The notes under the pieces are model-generated. The model did no database searches and had not been told where the DNA came from. It saw nothing but the letters and a program-made list of their open reading frames with translations. Made by a program: the position numbers and the translations under genes. DNA of 64,000 nucleotides from Pseudomonas sp. ML2-2023-3 (GTDB lineage: Bacteria > Pseudomonadota > Gammaproteobacteria > Pseudomonadales > Pseudomonadaceae): NCBI RefSeq assembly GCF_037055275.1, contig NZ_CP146343.1, forward strand, positions 2,638,501-2,702,500. Direction: 5' to 3'. Shown here piece after piece: positions 36,048-47,208 of this stretch. Numbering within the stretch: the first letter of the stretch is position 1; each line of letters opens with the position of its first letter.

Positions 36048-37364
36048 TCAGCGGTTGACCAGTTTGGCTGGCAATGCGATCACCAGCAGGCTGCTCAGGA
36101 GCAGGCAGCCTGCGAAGAACCACAGCGCCCCTGAGCCGCTGCCGGTTACGTCAATGGCGATACCCATCAGCGAGTTGCTCACCAGTCCGGCGATATTGGC
36201 CAGCGAGCACGCCAGGGCAAACCCCGTAGCCGCTGCCCGCCCTTTGAGAAAGGTTGCCGGCAAGCTGAAAAACACCGGCACGGCACCGATGATGGCGGCC
36301 GAGGCAATGGCGAACAGTAAAACGGTGGCAAAGACGTTATGGCTGTAGAAAGTTGTACCGGCCATGGCGGCCGCACCGATCAGGAAGGGCACGATGATGT
36401 GCCAGCGGCGTTCGCGATGACGGTCTGAACTGGCGCCAATCAACAGCATGCCAATCAGGGCGGCGGCGCTGGGCAGGGCGGTCAGTACACCAATATGGAA
36501 GTTGTCGGCCACGCCCGCATTGCGAATGAAGGTGGGCATCCAGAAAGCCATGGCGTAGGCGCTGAGCAGGATGGAAAAGTCGATACCGCCGAGCATCCAG
36601 ACCTTGAGGTTGAAAAAACCGTCGCGAAAGCTGTGCTTGCTGTTTTTGCCTTCGACGTCGTCCTTGCGCAGCTCGTTTTCAAGCAGTGCTTTTTCTTCGT
36701 TGTTAAGCCATTTGGCGGTGTGATGGCTGTTGGGCAGGGCCCAGAACGTCAGAATGCCCAGCAAGACGCTGGGAATCGCCTCGATGATAAACAGCCACTG
36801 CCACCCCTTGAGCCCTGCCGTGTTGTCGAACGCGCCCATGATCCAGCCCGAAAGTGGTCCGCCGATCACGCTTGAAAGCGGCATGCCGATCATGAACAGG
36901 GCGATGATGCGTCCCCTGCGGTGGGTTGGAAACCAGGTGGTCAGGTAGTACAGCACGCCCGGCAGAAAGCCGGCCTCGGCCGCGCCCAGCAAGAAGCGCA
37001 CAACATAGAACTGGGTGGGGGTGGTGACCAGCATGGTGCAGGCCGAGAGCAGGCCCCAAGTGATCATGATCCGGGCAATCCAGATCTTGGCACCGACTTT
37101 CTCCAGGGCCAGGTTGCTCGGCACCTCGAAAATGATATAGCCGACGAAAAACAGCCCGGCGCCAAGGCCGAACGCTGTTTCGCTGAACTGCAGGTCACCC
37201 AGCATTTGCAGCTTGGCGAAGCCAATATTGATCCGGTCCAGGTAGGACGCCAGATAACAGAAGCAGAGGAAGGGGATGAGTTTCCAGGTGATCTTGCGAT
37301 AGAGCACCTGGACCGGGTCCGCGATAACGGTCGCGGTGGTAGTACCAGCATTTGCAGAGGGCAT
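36048..37364 (-). CDS. nicT: MFS transporter, probable nicotinate or hydroxypyridine permease
   Basis: A 438-residue, 12-helix major facilitator of the anion:cation symporter family (start ASYLDRINIGFAKLQM; loop 2-3 EVPSNLALEKVGAKIWI). It is the last gene of the nicCDEF unit, 190 bp after nicF. This matches nicT of P. putida KT2440, proposed to transport nicotinate or 6-hydroxynicotinate. The gap before it may contain its own promoter. Confidence 0.82.
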   Translation of the reverse strand: MPSANAGTTTATVIADPVQVLYRKITWKLIPFLCFCYLASYLDRINIGFAKLQMLGDLQFSETAFGLGAGLFFVGYIIFEVPSNLALEKVGAKIWIARIMITWGLLSACTMLVTTPTQFYVVRFLLGAAEAGFLPGVLYYLTTWFPTHRRGRIIALFMIGMPLSSVIGGPLSGWIMGAFDNTAGLKGWQWLFIIEAIPSVLLGILTFWALPNSHHTAKWLNNEEKALLENELRKDDVEGKNSKHSFRDGFFNLKVWMLGGIDFSILLSAYAMAFWMPTFIRNAGVADNFHIGVLTALPSAAALIGMLLIGASSDRHRERRWHIIVPFLIGAAAMAGTTFYSHNVFATVLLFAIASAAIIGAVPVFFSLPATFLKGRAAATGFALACSLANIAGLVSNSLMGIAIDVTGSGSGALWFFAGCLLLSSLLVIALPAKLVNR

Positions 37365-37554
37365 GTGTGTCTTCCTGGCGGTGACTTTATGGTTGTTGTG
37401 TAGCCGCGATCAGTGCTTTGGCAGGCTCGTGAAGCGGCTTCCAAAGGCAGTGTCAGAAGACTGGGCAGGCCTGGTGAGGGCCCTTGCTCAGTAATGGTGA
37501 CCAGTGCTCTACGGCCTGGTTCTATGGCAGATATCCCTGTCTGCCAGTTGTTGC

Positions 37555-38205
37555 CTAAACAGTTTTGGTGAAGTGATTCATGGCCTCCTGCTTGCTGACG
37601 ACGTCGCCATATTTACTGTCGATATCAAACAGGTTGGCCTCGTGGGGGGCGCTGTGGCGATCACCGACACATTCGCGCACCACGATGGTTCGAAAGCCGT
37701 GCTGCACTGCATCCACCGCCGTTGCCCGGATACACCCGCTGGTCGAACAACCTGCCAGAACCACAGTGTCGATGCCCTGGGCACGCAACAGTGATGCAAG
37801 GCTGGTGCCGAAAAACGAGCTGGCGTACTGCTTGCTGATGACGACTTCATCCGGGGTTGGCAGCACCTCTTCGCAGAAGGCGGCCAGCGGGTTGCCCTCC
37901 ACCATGTCCTGCATGACCGGGGCCTTTTTTACCCAGATGCCGCCGTCAAGAAAGTGACCGGGGTGGTAGCGAATATTGGTATGCACCACCAGCACTGCAT
38001 TTTTGCGCGCGCAGGTTAGCAGTTCGACGCTTTCGGCCACAGCGCTGACGACGCCGGGTGCGAACAGCGGCGCATCTTTTTGTGTGTAGCCTTGCATGAA
38101 GTCGATCATCAGCAGCGCAGGCTTTTTACCAAAGCCTATGCGATGGCCCCATACACCTTGATAGTTGGCGTCTGCGCTTTGCTGTTCATTGTGGTGCTCG
38201 GTCAT
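37555..38205 (-). CDS. nicF: maleamate amidohydrolase
   Basis: A 216-residue isochorismatase-fold enzyme. The nucleophile Cys lies in VLAGCSTSGCIRATAVDA and the catalytic Asp in LLMIDFMQGY. It hydrolyses maleamate to maleate and ammonia in nicotinate breakdown. It lies 9 bp after nicE. Confidence 0.92.
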   Translation of the reverse strand: MTEHHNEQQSADANYQGVWGHRIGFGKKPALLMIDFMQGYTQKDAPLFAPGVVSAVAESVELLTCARKNAVLVVHTNIRYHPGHFLDGGIWVKKAPVMQDMVEGNPLAAFCEEVLPTPDEVVISKQYASSFFGTSLASLLRAQGIDTVVLAGCSTSGCIRATAVDAVQHGFRTIVVRECVGDRHSAPHEANLFDIDSKYGDVVSKQEAMNHFTKTV

Positions 38206-38214
38206 GACCCGCTC

Positions 38215-38970
38215 CTATTTGTATGCGCCGGACAGCAGAGCCCCGGCACCCGGCACGATGGGCTCAAGGTTGAGGGCCTTGAGCATGGCGTAGGTGGTGG
38301 CAATGGCGGCGGTGAGCACCGGCTTGCCGGTTTGCGCTTCAACCTGGGCAACCACGGGCAGTGATTGCATCTGCACGCAGGCCGACAGCACGATCACGTC
38401 CACGCCTTCAAGGTTCATGCTGCTGACAATGGCGGGCAAGTTGGCCGGGTCGTGGCGGGCCACTTCCAGGTTGTCGGGGATTTCCAGGGCGCGCCAGTCC
38501 ACCACCTCAAAGCCTTCTGCGCGGATGTAATCCACCACGAGTTCGGTCAGTGGTTTCATGTAAGGCGCGACGATAGCGATTTTTTTCGCACCCATTACCT
38601 TGAGGCCGTCGATCAAGGCGCCGGCGCTGGTAATGACCGGGGCGTTTCCGTCATTCTCGGCAGTAGCCAGGGTCAGGCGTTGCTCGGATTTTCGGTGGTA
38701 GCCCAGTCCCATGGCCATGATTGCCACCAGGCAGGCGTAACCCAGAACGTCGACCCTGGCGTCGGACAGTTCGATCGCGCAGCGGTCGGATTCGCCGTCC
38801 ATGGCTGCCAGTTCTTCTTTGCGCACCTGTTTCATGCGCATGCGGCTGGAGTGAAAGGTAAAGCGTTCCGGGCGGATCAACTGGCGTGCGGTCAGCATCG
38901 CCGGGATCTCGGTTTCCATGGTGGTGTTGGAACTCGGCACAATCTGGCCGATACGGTAAGGCTTGATCAC
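38215..38970 (-). CDS. nicE: maleate isomerase
   Basis: A 251-residue Asp/Glu racemase-superfamily enzyme. The family start IGQIVPSSNTTMETEIPAM is present, and the catalytic Cys lies in VIVLSACVQMQSLPVV. The usual first cysteine is Asn here, as in other maleate isomerases. It converts maleate to fumarate, the end of the nicotinate pathway. Confidence 0.92.
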   Translation of the reverse strand: MIKPYRIGQIVPSSNTTMETEIPAMLTARQLIRPERFTFHSSRMRMKQVRKEELAAMDGESDRCAIELSDARVDVLGYACLVAIMAMGLGYHRKSEQRLTLATAENDGNAPVITSAGALIDGLKVMGAKKIAIVAPYMKPLTELVVDYIRAEGFEVVDWRALEIPDNLEVARHDPANLPAIVSSMNLEGVDVIVLSACVQMQSLPVVAQVEAQTGKPVLTAAIATTYAMLKALNLEPIVPGAGALLSGAYK

Positions 38971-38981
38971 GGGATGTCTCC

Positions 38982-41023
<2,042 letters not shown>

Positions 41024-41027
41024 TTAC

Positions 41028-41039
41028 AGTGTATACGCT
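41028..41039. promoter_or_regulatory. candidate NicR operator on the nicC side
   Basis: AGTGTATACGCT, a near-palindrome, occurs 65 bp before the nicC start. A near-identical copy lies on the nicX side of the same intergenic region (41200-41211). NicR is known to repress both nicC and nicX promoters in P. putida. Confidence 0.55.
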
Positions 41040-41199
41040 ATTTATTTTTGATTTGCATAGAGCCCTCTGAAAATAAAAACAGCCTGAATGGAGTTGGTGT
41101 AACGGCTGGTAACTACTGTTTGCTTGGGTTGTGTGAGTATGTAACGGCGATTTATTTTTTCGAATCAAGTGTGAAAATAATGAGCTATCAGCTCTAAAT

Positions 41200-41211
41200 A
41201 GTGTGTACGCT
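41200..41211. promoter_or_regulatory. candidate NicR operator on the nicX side
   Basis: AGTGTGTACGCT differs by one base from the copy at 41028 and lies about 91 bp upstream of nicX. The two copies sit 172 bp apart in the divergent region. The remaining part of this 338-bp space is A/T-rich and shows no gene. Confidence 0.55.
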
Positions 41212-41301
41212 TTAAATTGAGCCGTGGGATGCAACGCTGACTGCAAGGGCAGGGGGTGATGCACTCAACACATTCAGCGAGTCAATTGAGAGGAACCCCA
41301 A

Positions 41302-42339
41302 ATGCCGGTAAGCGACTGCGAACTGACTCAGATGTTTGAGCACGTGTTGAAACTGTCAAAAGTGGATGCGACCCAAAGCGTCGCAGTGTTGAAAAGTCAC
41401 TACTCCAACCCGCGCACGGTGAGGGCGGCGATGGAAGCGGCTCAGCGCCTGGGTGCGAAGGTGTATGCAGTGGAGTTGCCCTCGTTCAACCATCCGATGG
41501 CGATGGGCAATGACATGACGGCTTACTGCGGGGACACCGCGCTCACGGGCAATATCGCGGCGCAACGGGCGCTGGAGGCTGCAGATCTGGTGGTCGACAC
41601 CATGATGTTGCTGCATTCCCCCGAGCAGGAGCAGATCCTCAAGACCGGCACGCGCATTCTGCTGGCGGTTGAGCCGCCTGAGGTGCTGGCGCGCATGCTG
41701 CCCACTCTGGCGGACAAAGAGCGGGTGATGGCGGCAGAAAAACTGCTTAAACAGGCGCGCTCCATTCATGTCAAATCCAGAGCCGGCAGTGATTTCAAGG
41801 CGCAGCTGGGGCAGTATCCGGCGGTAACCGAGTATGGGTTTGCCGATGAGCCGGGGCGTTGGGATCATTGGCCAAGCGGTTTTCTGTTCTCGTGGCCCAA
41901 TGAAGAGACGGCGCAGGGTGTATTGGTGATCGATGTGGGTGATATCGTCCTGCCATTCAAGAACTACTCGCGCGAACAGATCACCCTGGAAATCGATCAG
42001 GGCTTCATTACCTCGATTCATGGCGGCTTTGAGGCCGCATACCTGCGCGATTACCTGAAGTACTTCAACGATCCTGAGGTGTACGGCATTTCCCATATTG
42101 GTTGGGGGCTGCAGCCGCGTGCCCAATGGACTGCCATGGGCCTGCACGACAAAAACGACGGAATGTGCATGGATGCCCGGGCGTTCGAGGGTAACTTCCT
42201 GTTTTCCACCGGGCCCAACACCGAGGTCGGGGGCACGCGCAAGACGCCATGTCACCTGGATATCCCGCTGCGCCATTGTGATATTTATCTGGATGACCTG
42301 GCGGTGGTCACGGGCGGGGTGGTGGTTGCACCCCAGTAG
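41302..42339 (+). CDS. nicX: 2,5-dihydroxypyridine 5,6-dioxygenase
   Basis: A 345-residue Fe(II) dioxygenase of the NicX type, unrelated to common extradiol enzymes and similar to M29 peptidases. Metal ligands are expected in ISHIGWGLQPRAQW and in MGLHDKNDGM (His, Asp). It opens the ring of 2,5-dihydroxypyridine to N-formylmaleamate. It is divergent from nicC and followed by nicR. Confidence 0.92.
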   Translation: MPVSDCELTQMFEHVLKLSKVDATQSVAVLKSHYSNPRTVRAAMEAAQRLGAKVYAVELPSFNHPMAMGNDMTAYCGDTALTGNIAAQRALEAADLVVDTMMLLHSPEQEQILKTGTRILLAVEPPEVLARMLPTLADKERVMAAEKLLKQARSIHVKSRAGSDFKAQLGQYPAVTEYGFADEPGRWDHWPSGFLFSWPNEETAQGVLVIDVGDIVLPFKNYSREQITLEIDQGFITSIHGGFEAAYLRDYLKYFNDPEVYGISHIGWGLQPRAQWTAMGLHDKNDGMCMDARAFEGNFLFSTGPNTEVGGTRKTPCHLDIPLRHCDIYLDDLAVVTGGVVVAPQ

Positions 42340-42455
42340 AAGCCGCACAAGCGCGCCGCGATTATCCAAACCACGGGTGATCGTTAATGCCCTTCGCTAG
42401 CAGGCCAGCCCCCACAGGGGTTGGCGACAGAGTGGCTCGCGCAGGTTAAGGTCAT

Positions 42456-42483
42456 CTCACCACTCACCACTCACCACTCACCC
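42456..42483 (+). repeat. short tandem repeat, 7-bp unit CTCACCA
   Basis: About four copies of a 7-bp unit (CTCACCA) occur between nicX and nicR, ending some 20 bp before the nicR start. Such a tract can change length by slippage. It lies outside the ribosome site, so any effect on nicR is uncertain. Confidence 0.8.
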
Positions 42484-42503
42484 TTCACTTGATAGAGGCC
42501 GCT

Positions 42504-42968
42504 GTGCCGGATACGACAGACAAGCAATCAGGCAATCCTGTGACTTATGACTTTTCCCAGCAGGTAGGTCATTTGTTGCGCAAGGCTTACCAGCGCAACA
42601 TGGCTATTTTTCAGCAGAACATCGGCAACTCGCAATTGACCGCCGTACAGTTCATTACCCTGTGCGCGGTGCATGATCATGGGCCCAGCTCCTTGAGCGA
42701 GCTGATCAAGGCCACGGCAGTGGATCAGGCGACCATTCGCGGGATTGTCGAGCGCCTTCAGGCTCGCGACCTGATTGCTCTCAAGCCTGCGCAACAGGAC
42801 AAGCGCAAGGTCATCGTCAGCCTCACCGAGGCGGGTGAGCAACTGGTGCGCGAAACCCAGCCCCATGCTGCTCAAGTGAGCGAGTTGACCATGAGCAGGC
42901 TCAATCCGGCCGAACGGGTAGCGATGCTGTATCTACTGCACAAAATGGTCGATGAGAGAGCCGATTAA
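42504..42968 (+). CDS. nicR: MarR-family repressor NicR
   Basis: A 154-residue winged-helix regulator. The recognition region is SSLSELIKATAVDQATIRGIVERLQARDL and the wing is ALKPAQQDKRKVIVSLTEAG. In P. putida NicR represses nicC and nicX and responds to 6-hydroxynicotinate. The GTG at 42504 is preferred because AGAGG lies 5 bases upstream; a TTG at 42489 is the alternative. Confidence 0.87.
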   Translation: MPDTTDKQSGNPVTYDFSQQVGHLLRKAYQRNMAIFQQNIGNSQLTAVQFITLCAVHDHGPSSLSELIKATAVDQATIRGIVERLQARDLIALKPAQQDKRKVIVSLTEAGEQLVRETQPHAAQVSELTMSRLNPAERVAMLYLLHKMVDERAD

Positions 42969-43003
42969 ACCATTTATGCCCTTTGGCATTGTTCTTGCCT
43001 TTA

Positions 43004-43029
43004 TTTGGTGAAGTAGTTACTTCATCAAA
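43004..43029. promoter_or_regulatory. candidate NicS operator upstream of nicA
   Basis: Arms TTTGGTGAAGTA and TACTTCATCAAA flank a 2-bp centre and match as inverted copies at 11 of 12 positions. A weaker copy of the core (TGAAGTA-AA-CACTTAA) lies at 43081-43096. Paired palindromes are usual for TetR-type repressors, and NicS controls nicAB in P. putida. Confidence 0.6.
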
Positions 43030-43144
43030 TTCGCGGTAACAGAGGCTCTGGATATGCAGGCCTTTGGGACGCGCTTTTCATGAAGTAAACACTTAATAAG
43101 ATCCGCTCAAACAGTGCGGACGTTGCTACCTGGGGAAGCCTTGC

Positions 43145-43633
43145 ATGAGCGATCAAACCCTCGCGCCTGTCAAAACGGTAACACTTGAAGTCAACGGGCA
43201 GCGGGTTGAGGTCACTGCAATGGCCGATACGCCCTTGCTGCTGGTACTGCGCAACGATTTGCAGCTGAACGGCCCGAAGTACGGCTGTGGCCTGGGCGAG
43301 TGCGGGGCGTGCACGGTGATCATTGACGGGGTAGCTGCCCGCTCCTGTGTTTTCCCACTGGCTGGCGCGCAGGGGCGCAGCATCACCACCCTTGAGGGTA
43401 TCGGCACCCTTGAGCATCCGCACCGGGTCCAGCAGGCGTTCATTGATGAGCAGGCGGCGCAATGCGGTTACTGCATGAACGGCATGATCATGACTGCCAA
43501 GGCATTGCTTGATCGCAACCCGCACCCCAGCGAAGAACAGATTCGAAACGAACTGTCAGCCAACCTCTGTCGCTGCGGCACCCATATCGAAATTATGCGT
43601 GCGGTCATGCTTGCCGCCCGTCCAAAGCCCTGA
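43145..43633 (+). CDS. nicA: nicotinate dehydrogenase small subunit, 2Fe-2S
   Basis: A 162-residue protein with the plant-type 2Fe-2S cysteines in GCGLGECGACTV and the second cluster's cysteines in QCGYCMNGM and LCRCGTH. It passes electrons from the molybdenum centre of NicB to the cytochrome domains. It lies 8 bp before nicB. Confidence 0.94.
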   Translation: MSDQTLAPVKTVTLEVNGQRVEVTAMADTPLLLVLRNDLQLNGPKYGCGLGECGACTVIIDGVAARSCVFPLAGAQGRSITTLEGIGTLEHPHRVQQAFIDEQAAQCGYCMNGMIMTAKALLDRNPHPSEEQIRNELSANLCRCGTHIEIMRAVMLAARPKP

Positions 43634-43641
43634 ACGGATTG

Positions 43642-46600
43642 ATGACTATGACCCTTACCACGCTCACCCGTGATCAGTTGTTGGCCAAGTCTGGCGTTTT
43701 GCTGATCGTCGATCAGATCCAGCCCCCCTCGGGTCCGGTGGCCAAGGGCGGTGTGCCGGTGGTCAAGCCCAAGGAGCTGGGTCTGTTTATTGCGGTAAAC
43801 GATGACGGCCAGGTATATGGGTTTAACGGCCATGTGGACTTGGGCACGGGGATTCGTACCTCATTGGCGCAGATCGTGGCCGAAGAGCTGGATCTGGCAC
43901 TGGAGCAGGTGTGCATGGTGCTGGGGGATACCGACAGTGCACCGAATCAGGGCGCAACCATTGCCAGTGCCACCATTCAGATCACGGCAATCCCTTTGCG
44001 CAACGCAGCCGCTGAAGCACGGCGTTTTTTACTGGCCCGGGCCGCACAGCAACTGGGGGTTGAGGCGGCGGCTTTGCAAACCGAACGTGGCATGGTCAAA
44101 AGTGCCGACGGACGCCAGCTTTCATTTGCCAGTCTGGTCGGGAGCGAGCGTCATGTGCTGAGTATTTCCGGTGATGCGCCTCTCAAGGCGGTGCAAGACT
44201 ATCGACTGGTAGGCAAGGCCTCGGCCCGGGTGGATATCCCCGCCAAAGCCACGGGCGAGCTGATCTATGTGCATGACATGCGCCTGCCGGACATGCTGCA
44301 TGGCCGGGTGATCCGCCCGCCCTATGCCGGGCTGGACAGTGGCGAGTTTGTCGGCAACAGCCTGCTGGAGGTGGACGAGTCGTCCATCGCGCATATTCCG
44401 GGCATCGTCAAAGTGGTGGTGATCCGCGACTTCGTGGGCGTGGTCGCCCTGCGTGAAGAGCAGGCCGTGAAGGCTGCCCAGATGCTGAAAGTCACCTGGA
44501 AAGCCTGGAATCAAAAGCTCCCCGACATGGATGATGTAGAGCAGGCGATCCGCGACAATCCTCGGGTGCAGCGTGTGGTGCTGGACAAGGGCAATGTCGA
44601 ACAGGCATTGGCGCAGGCCAGTGAACGCATGCCTCGCACCTATCTGTGGCCCTATCAGATCCACGGCTCCATTGGTCCCTCCTGTGGTCTGGCGGATTAT
44701 CAGCCAGAGCAGATACGGGTGTGGTCTGGCACGCAAAACCCTCATTTGCTGCGCGCGGACCTGGCCTGGTTACTGGAGTATCCCGAAGAGCGCATTGAGA
44801 TTATTCGGATGGAGGCGGCGGGGTGTTATGGGCGCAATTGCGCGGATGATGTGTGCGCCGATGCGTTGCTGTTGTCCCGGGCCGTGGGCCTGCCGGTACG
44901 CGTGCAACTGACCCGCGAGCAGGAGCACGTGTGGGAGCCCAAGGGCTCGGCGCAGTTGATGGAAGTGGACGGCGGGATCAATGCCGACGGCGGTGTGGCC
45001 GGTTATGACTTTCAAACCAGTTACCCCTCGAACGGTGCGCCGACCCTTGCCTTGCTCCTGACGGGGCGTGTTGAACCTGTGGCGGCGATGTTCGAGATGG
45101 GAGATCGGACTTCGATCCCGCCTTATGATTTCGAGCACATGCGCGTCACGATCAACGACATGTCGCCGATCGTGCGAGCGTCGTGGATGCGCGGTGTGTC
45201 GGCGTTGCCCAATACCTTTGCCCACGAGTCGTATATCGATGAGTTGGCTTTCGCCGCAAAGGTGGATCCTGTCGAATACCGCTTGCGCTATTTGCACGAT
45301 GATCGGGCTTCGGAGCTGGTCAGGGCTACGGCCGCACGTGCCGATTGGGTGGCGCGTACCGAGCCCATGCAAACCCCGGAACAGGACAATATCCTGCGCG
45401 GCCGCGGTTTTGCCTACGCCCGCTATATCCATAGCAAGTTCCCAGGCTTTGGGGCGGCATGGGCGGCGTGGGTCGCGGATGTGGCGGTGGATCGGCTCAG
45501 TGGTGAAGTCTCGGTAACACGGGTGGTGATCGGCCATGATGCAGGGATGATGGTCAACCCGGCCGGGGTGCAGCATCAGATCCACGGCAATGTGATTCAG
45601 GCCACCAGCCGCGTACTCAAGGAGCGCGTCACGTTCGAAGAGTCCACCGTGAGCAGCAAGGAGTGGGGCGCGTATCCAATTCTGACGTTCAAGCAGGTGC
45701 CGAAAATTGATGTGCTGATGATGCCGCGTCAGCACGAGCCCCCCATGGGGGCCGGTGAGTCGGCGGGTGTGCCCAGTGCGGCTGCCATCGCCAATGCCAT
45801 TTTTGATGCCACCGGCATTCGATTCCGGGAACTGCCGATTACCCCGGAGCGGGTGCTGGCGGCGCTCAAGCATTCACAGGAGGCGGCGGGGCCAGCCCCC
45901 GAAGAGATAAAACCCAAGCGTTCAAAGTGGTGGTTTGCGCCGTTGGTTGCCGGGTTCGGTGCATTGGTCGGCATGGCCGCCACGGCATTGCCATGGCGTG
46001 CCGAAATCGCCCCTATCGCACCTCCTGCATTGGGTACCTGGTCGGCGGCTACCCTGGAGCGCGGGCGGTTGCTGGCGGCGGTGGGTGATTGTGCGGTCTG
46101 CCATACAGCTCCGGGCGGCGTGACCAATGCGGGCGGGCTCGAGATGCAGACGCCATTTGGCACGCTGTACAGCACCAACATCACTCCCGATCCCGAGACC
46201 GGTATCGGCAAGTGGTCTTACACGGCGTTCGAGCGTGCCATGCGCGAAGGTATCAGCCGTGACGGCAAGCATCTGTACCCGGCCTTTCCTTACACCTCTT
46301 TTCGCAATATTGACGATGCCGACATGCAGGCGCTGTATGCCTATCTGATGTCGCAGGCGCCAGTCAGCCAGCCGGCCAAAGCCAACGACATGCAGTTCCC
46401 GTTCAATATGCGGCCGTTGATGGCGGGCTGGAATGCGATTTTTTTGCGCTCGGGTGAAGTCGAGGCGCAACCGCAGCGCAGCGCTCAATGGAATCGCGGC
46501 TCTTATCTGGTCAATGGCCTGGGACACTGTGCTGCCTGCCATTCGCCGCGCAACTTGATGGGCGCGCAGAAGGGCGGCGCGTCCTTTCTGGCTGGGGGCA

Positions 46601-47208
46601 TGGTAGATGGCTGGGAGGCTCCGGCGCTCAATGGCTTGTCCAAGGCGCCGACGCCATGGACCGAAAATCAGCTGTTCACCTACCTGAGTACCGGTTACTC
46701 CGATGCCCATGGGGTCGCGGCCGGGCCCATGGGGCCGGTGGTCAGTGAGTTGGCAAAGCTGCCTGATGCCGACCGCCGGGCAATGGCGGTGTACCTGGCC
46801 TCACTGAGTGCGGATGCGCAAGCCGCTCCCGAGCCGCAGCCAAAAGTCGAAGCTCGTATTGACGCGCAGGCGTTGAGCAATGGCCAGCGAGTCTTCGAGG
46901 GTGCTTGCCAGGCCTGCCATGCCGACGGCCTGGGACCAAAACTGTTTGGCGTCAGCCCGTCATTGGCCAGTAACAGCAACGTGCACAGCGCGCTGCCTGA
47001 CAACCTGCTGAAAGTGATTTTGCAGGGCATCCCAACGCCCGCCACGGCAGACCTTGGCTACATGCCCGGCTTCAAGGACAGCCTGTCGAATCGTCAGATC
47101 AGCGAGTTGGCGGCGTACCTGCGCCACCGCTTTGCCCCGGCCGAACCTGCTTGGCAGGGGTTGCAGCAGAAGGTGGCGCACGTGCGGGCAAACCCGGGTA
47201 CTCATTGA
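43642..47208 (+). CDS. nicB: nicotinate dehydrogenase large subunit, molybdopterin and cytochrome c fusion
   Basis: A 1188-residue fusion. Residues 1-750 form a xanthine-oxidase-like molybdopterin domain (GATIASATIQ; PPMGAGESAGVPS near the end). One membrane helix lies at about 765-785. The C-terminal part holds three cytochrome c domains with heme motifs CAVCH (817), CAACH (963) and CQACH (1089). NicAB hydroxylates nicotinate to 6-hydroxynicotinate and gives electrons to the respiratory chain via the hemes, not NAD. The ATG at 43642 is preferred over the TTG at 43639. Its 3' end overlaps nicS by 7 bp, tail to tail. Confidence 0.94.
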   Translation: MTMTLTTLTRDQLLAKSGVLLIVDQIQPPSGPVAKGGVPVVKPKELGLFIAVNDDGQVYGFNGHVDLGTGIRTSLAQIVAEELDLALEQVCMVLGDTDSAPNQGATIASATIQITAIPLRNAAAEARRFLLARAAQQLGVEAAALQTERGMVKSADGRQLSFASLVGSERHVLSISGDAPLKAVQDYRLVGKASARVDIPAKATGELIYVHDMRLPDMLHGRVIRPPYAGLDSGEFVGNSLLEVDESSIAHIPGIVKVVVIRDFVGVVALREEQAVKAAQMLKVTWKAWNQKLPDMDDVEQAIRDNPRVQRVVLDKGNVEQALAQASERMPRTYLWPYQIHGSIGPSCGLADYQPEQIRVWSGTQNPHLLRADLAWLLEYPEERIEIIRMEAAGCYGRNCADDVCADALLLSRAVGLPVRVQLTREQEHVWEPKGSAQLMEVDGGINADGGVAGYDFQTSYPSNGAPTLALLLTGRVEPVAAMFEMGDRTSIPPYDFEHMRVTINDMSPIVRASWMRGVSALPNTFAHESYIDELAFAAKVDPVEYRLRYLHDDRASELVRATAARADWVARTEPMQTPEQDNILRGRGFAYARYIHSKFPGFGAAWAAWVADVAVDRLSGEVSVTRVVIGHDAGMMVNPAGVQHQIHGNVIQATSRVLKERVTFEESTVSSKEWGAYPILTFKQVPKIDVLMMPRQHEPPMGAGESAGVPSAAAIANAIFDATGIRFRELPITPERVLAALKHSQEAAGPAPEEIKPKRSKWWFAPLVAGFGALVGMAATALPWRAEIAPIAPPALGTWSAATLERGRLLAAVGDCAVCHTAPGGVTNAGGLEMQTPFGTLYSTNITPDPETGIGKWSYTAFERAMREGISRDGKHLYPAFPYTSFRNIDDADMQALYAYLMSQAPVSQPAKANDMQFPFNMRPLMAGWNAIFLRSGEVEAQPQRSAQWNRGSYLVNGLGHCAACHSPRNLMGAQKGGASFLAGGMVDGWEAPALNGLSKAPTPWTENQLFTYLSTGYSDAHGVAAGPMGPVVSELAKLPDADRRAMAVYLASLSADAQAAPEPQPKVEARIDAQALSNGQRVFEGACQACHADGLGPKLFGVSPSLASNSNVHSALPDNLLKVILQGIPTPATADLGYMPGFKDSLSNRQISELAAYLRHRFAPAEPAWQGLQQKVAHVRANPGTH

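Noticed and set aside
37365..37554. Possible remnant of nicP between nicF and nicT
   Set aside because: No porin-like translation in any frame; in P. putida nicP lies after nicT, not before it.
42456..42483. Possible CRISPR-like repeat
   Set aside because: The unit is 7 bp with no spacers; it is a simple tandem repeat.
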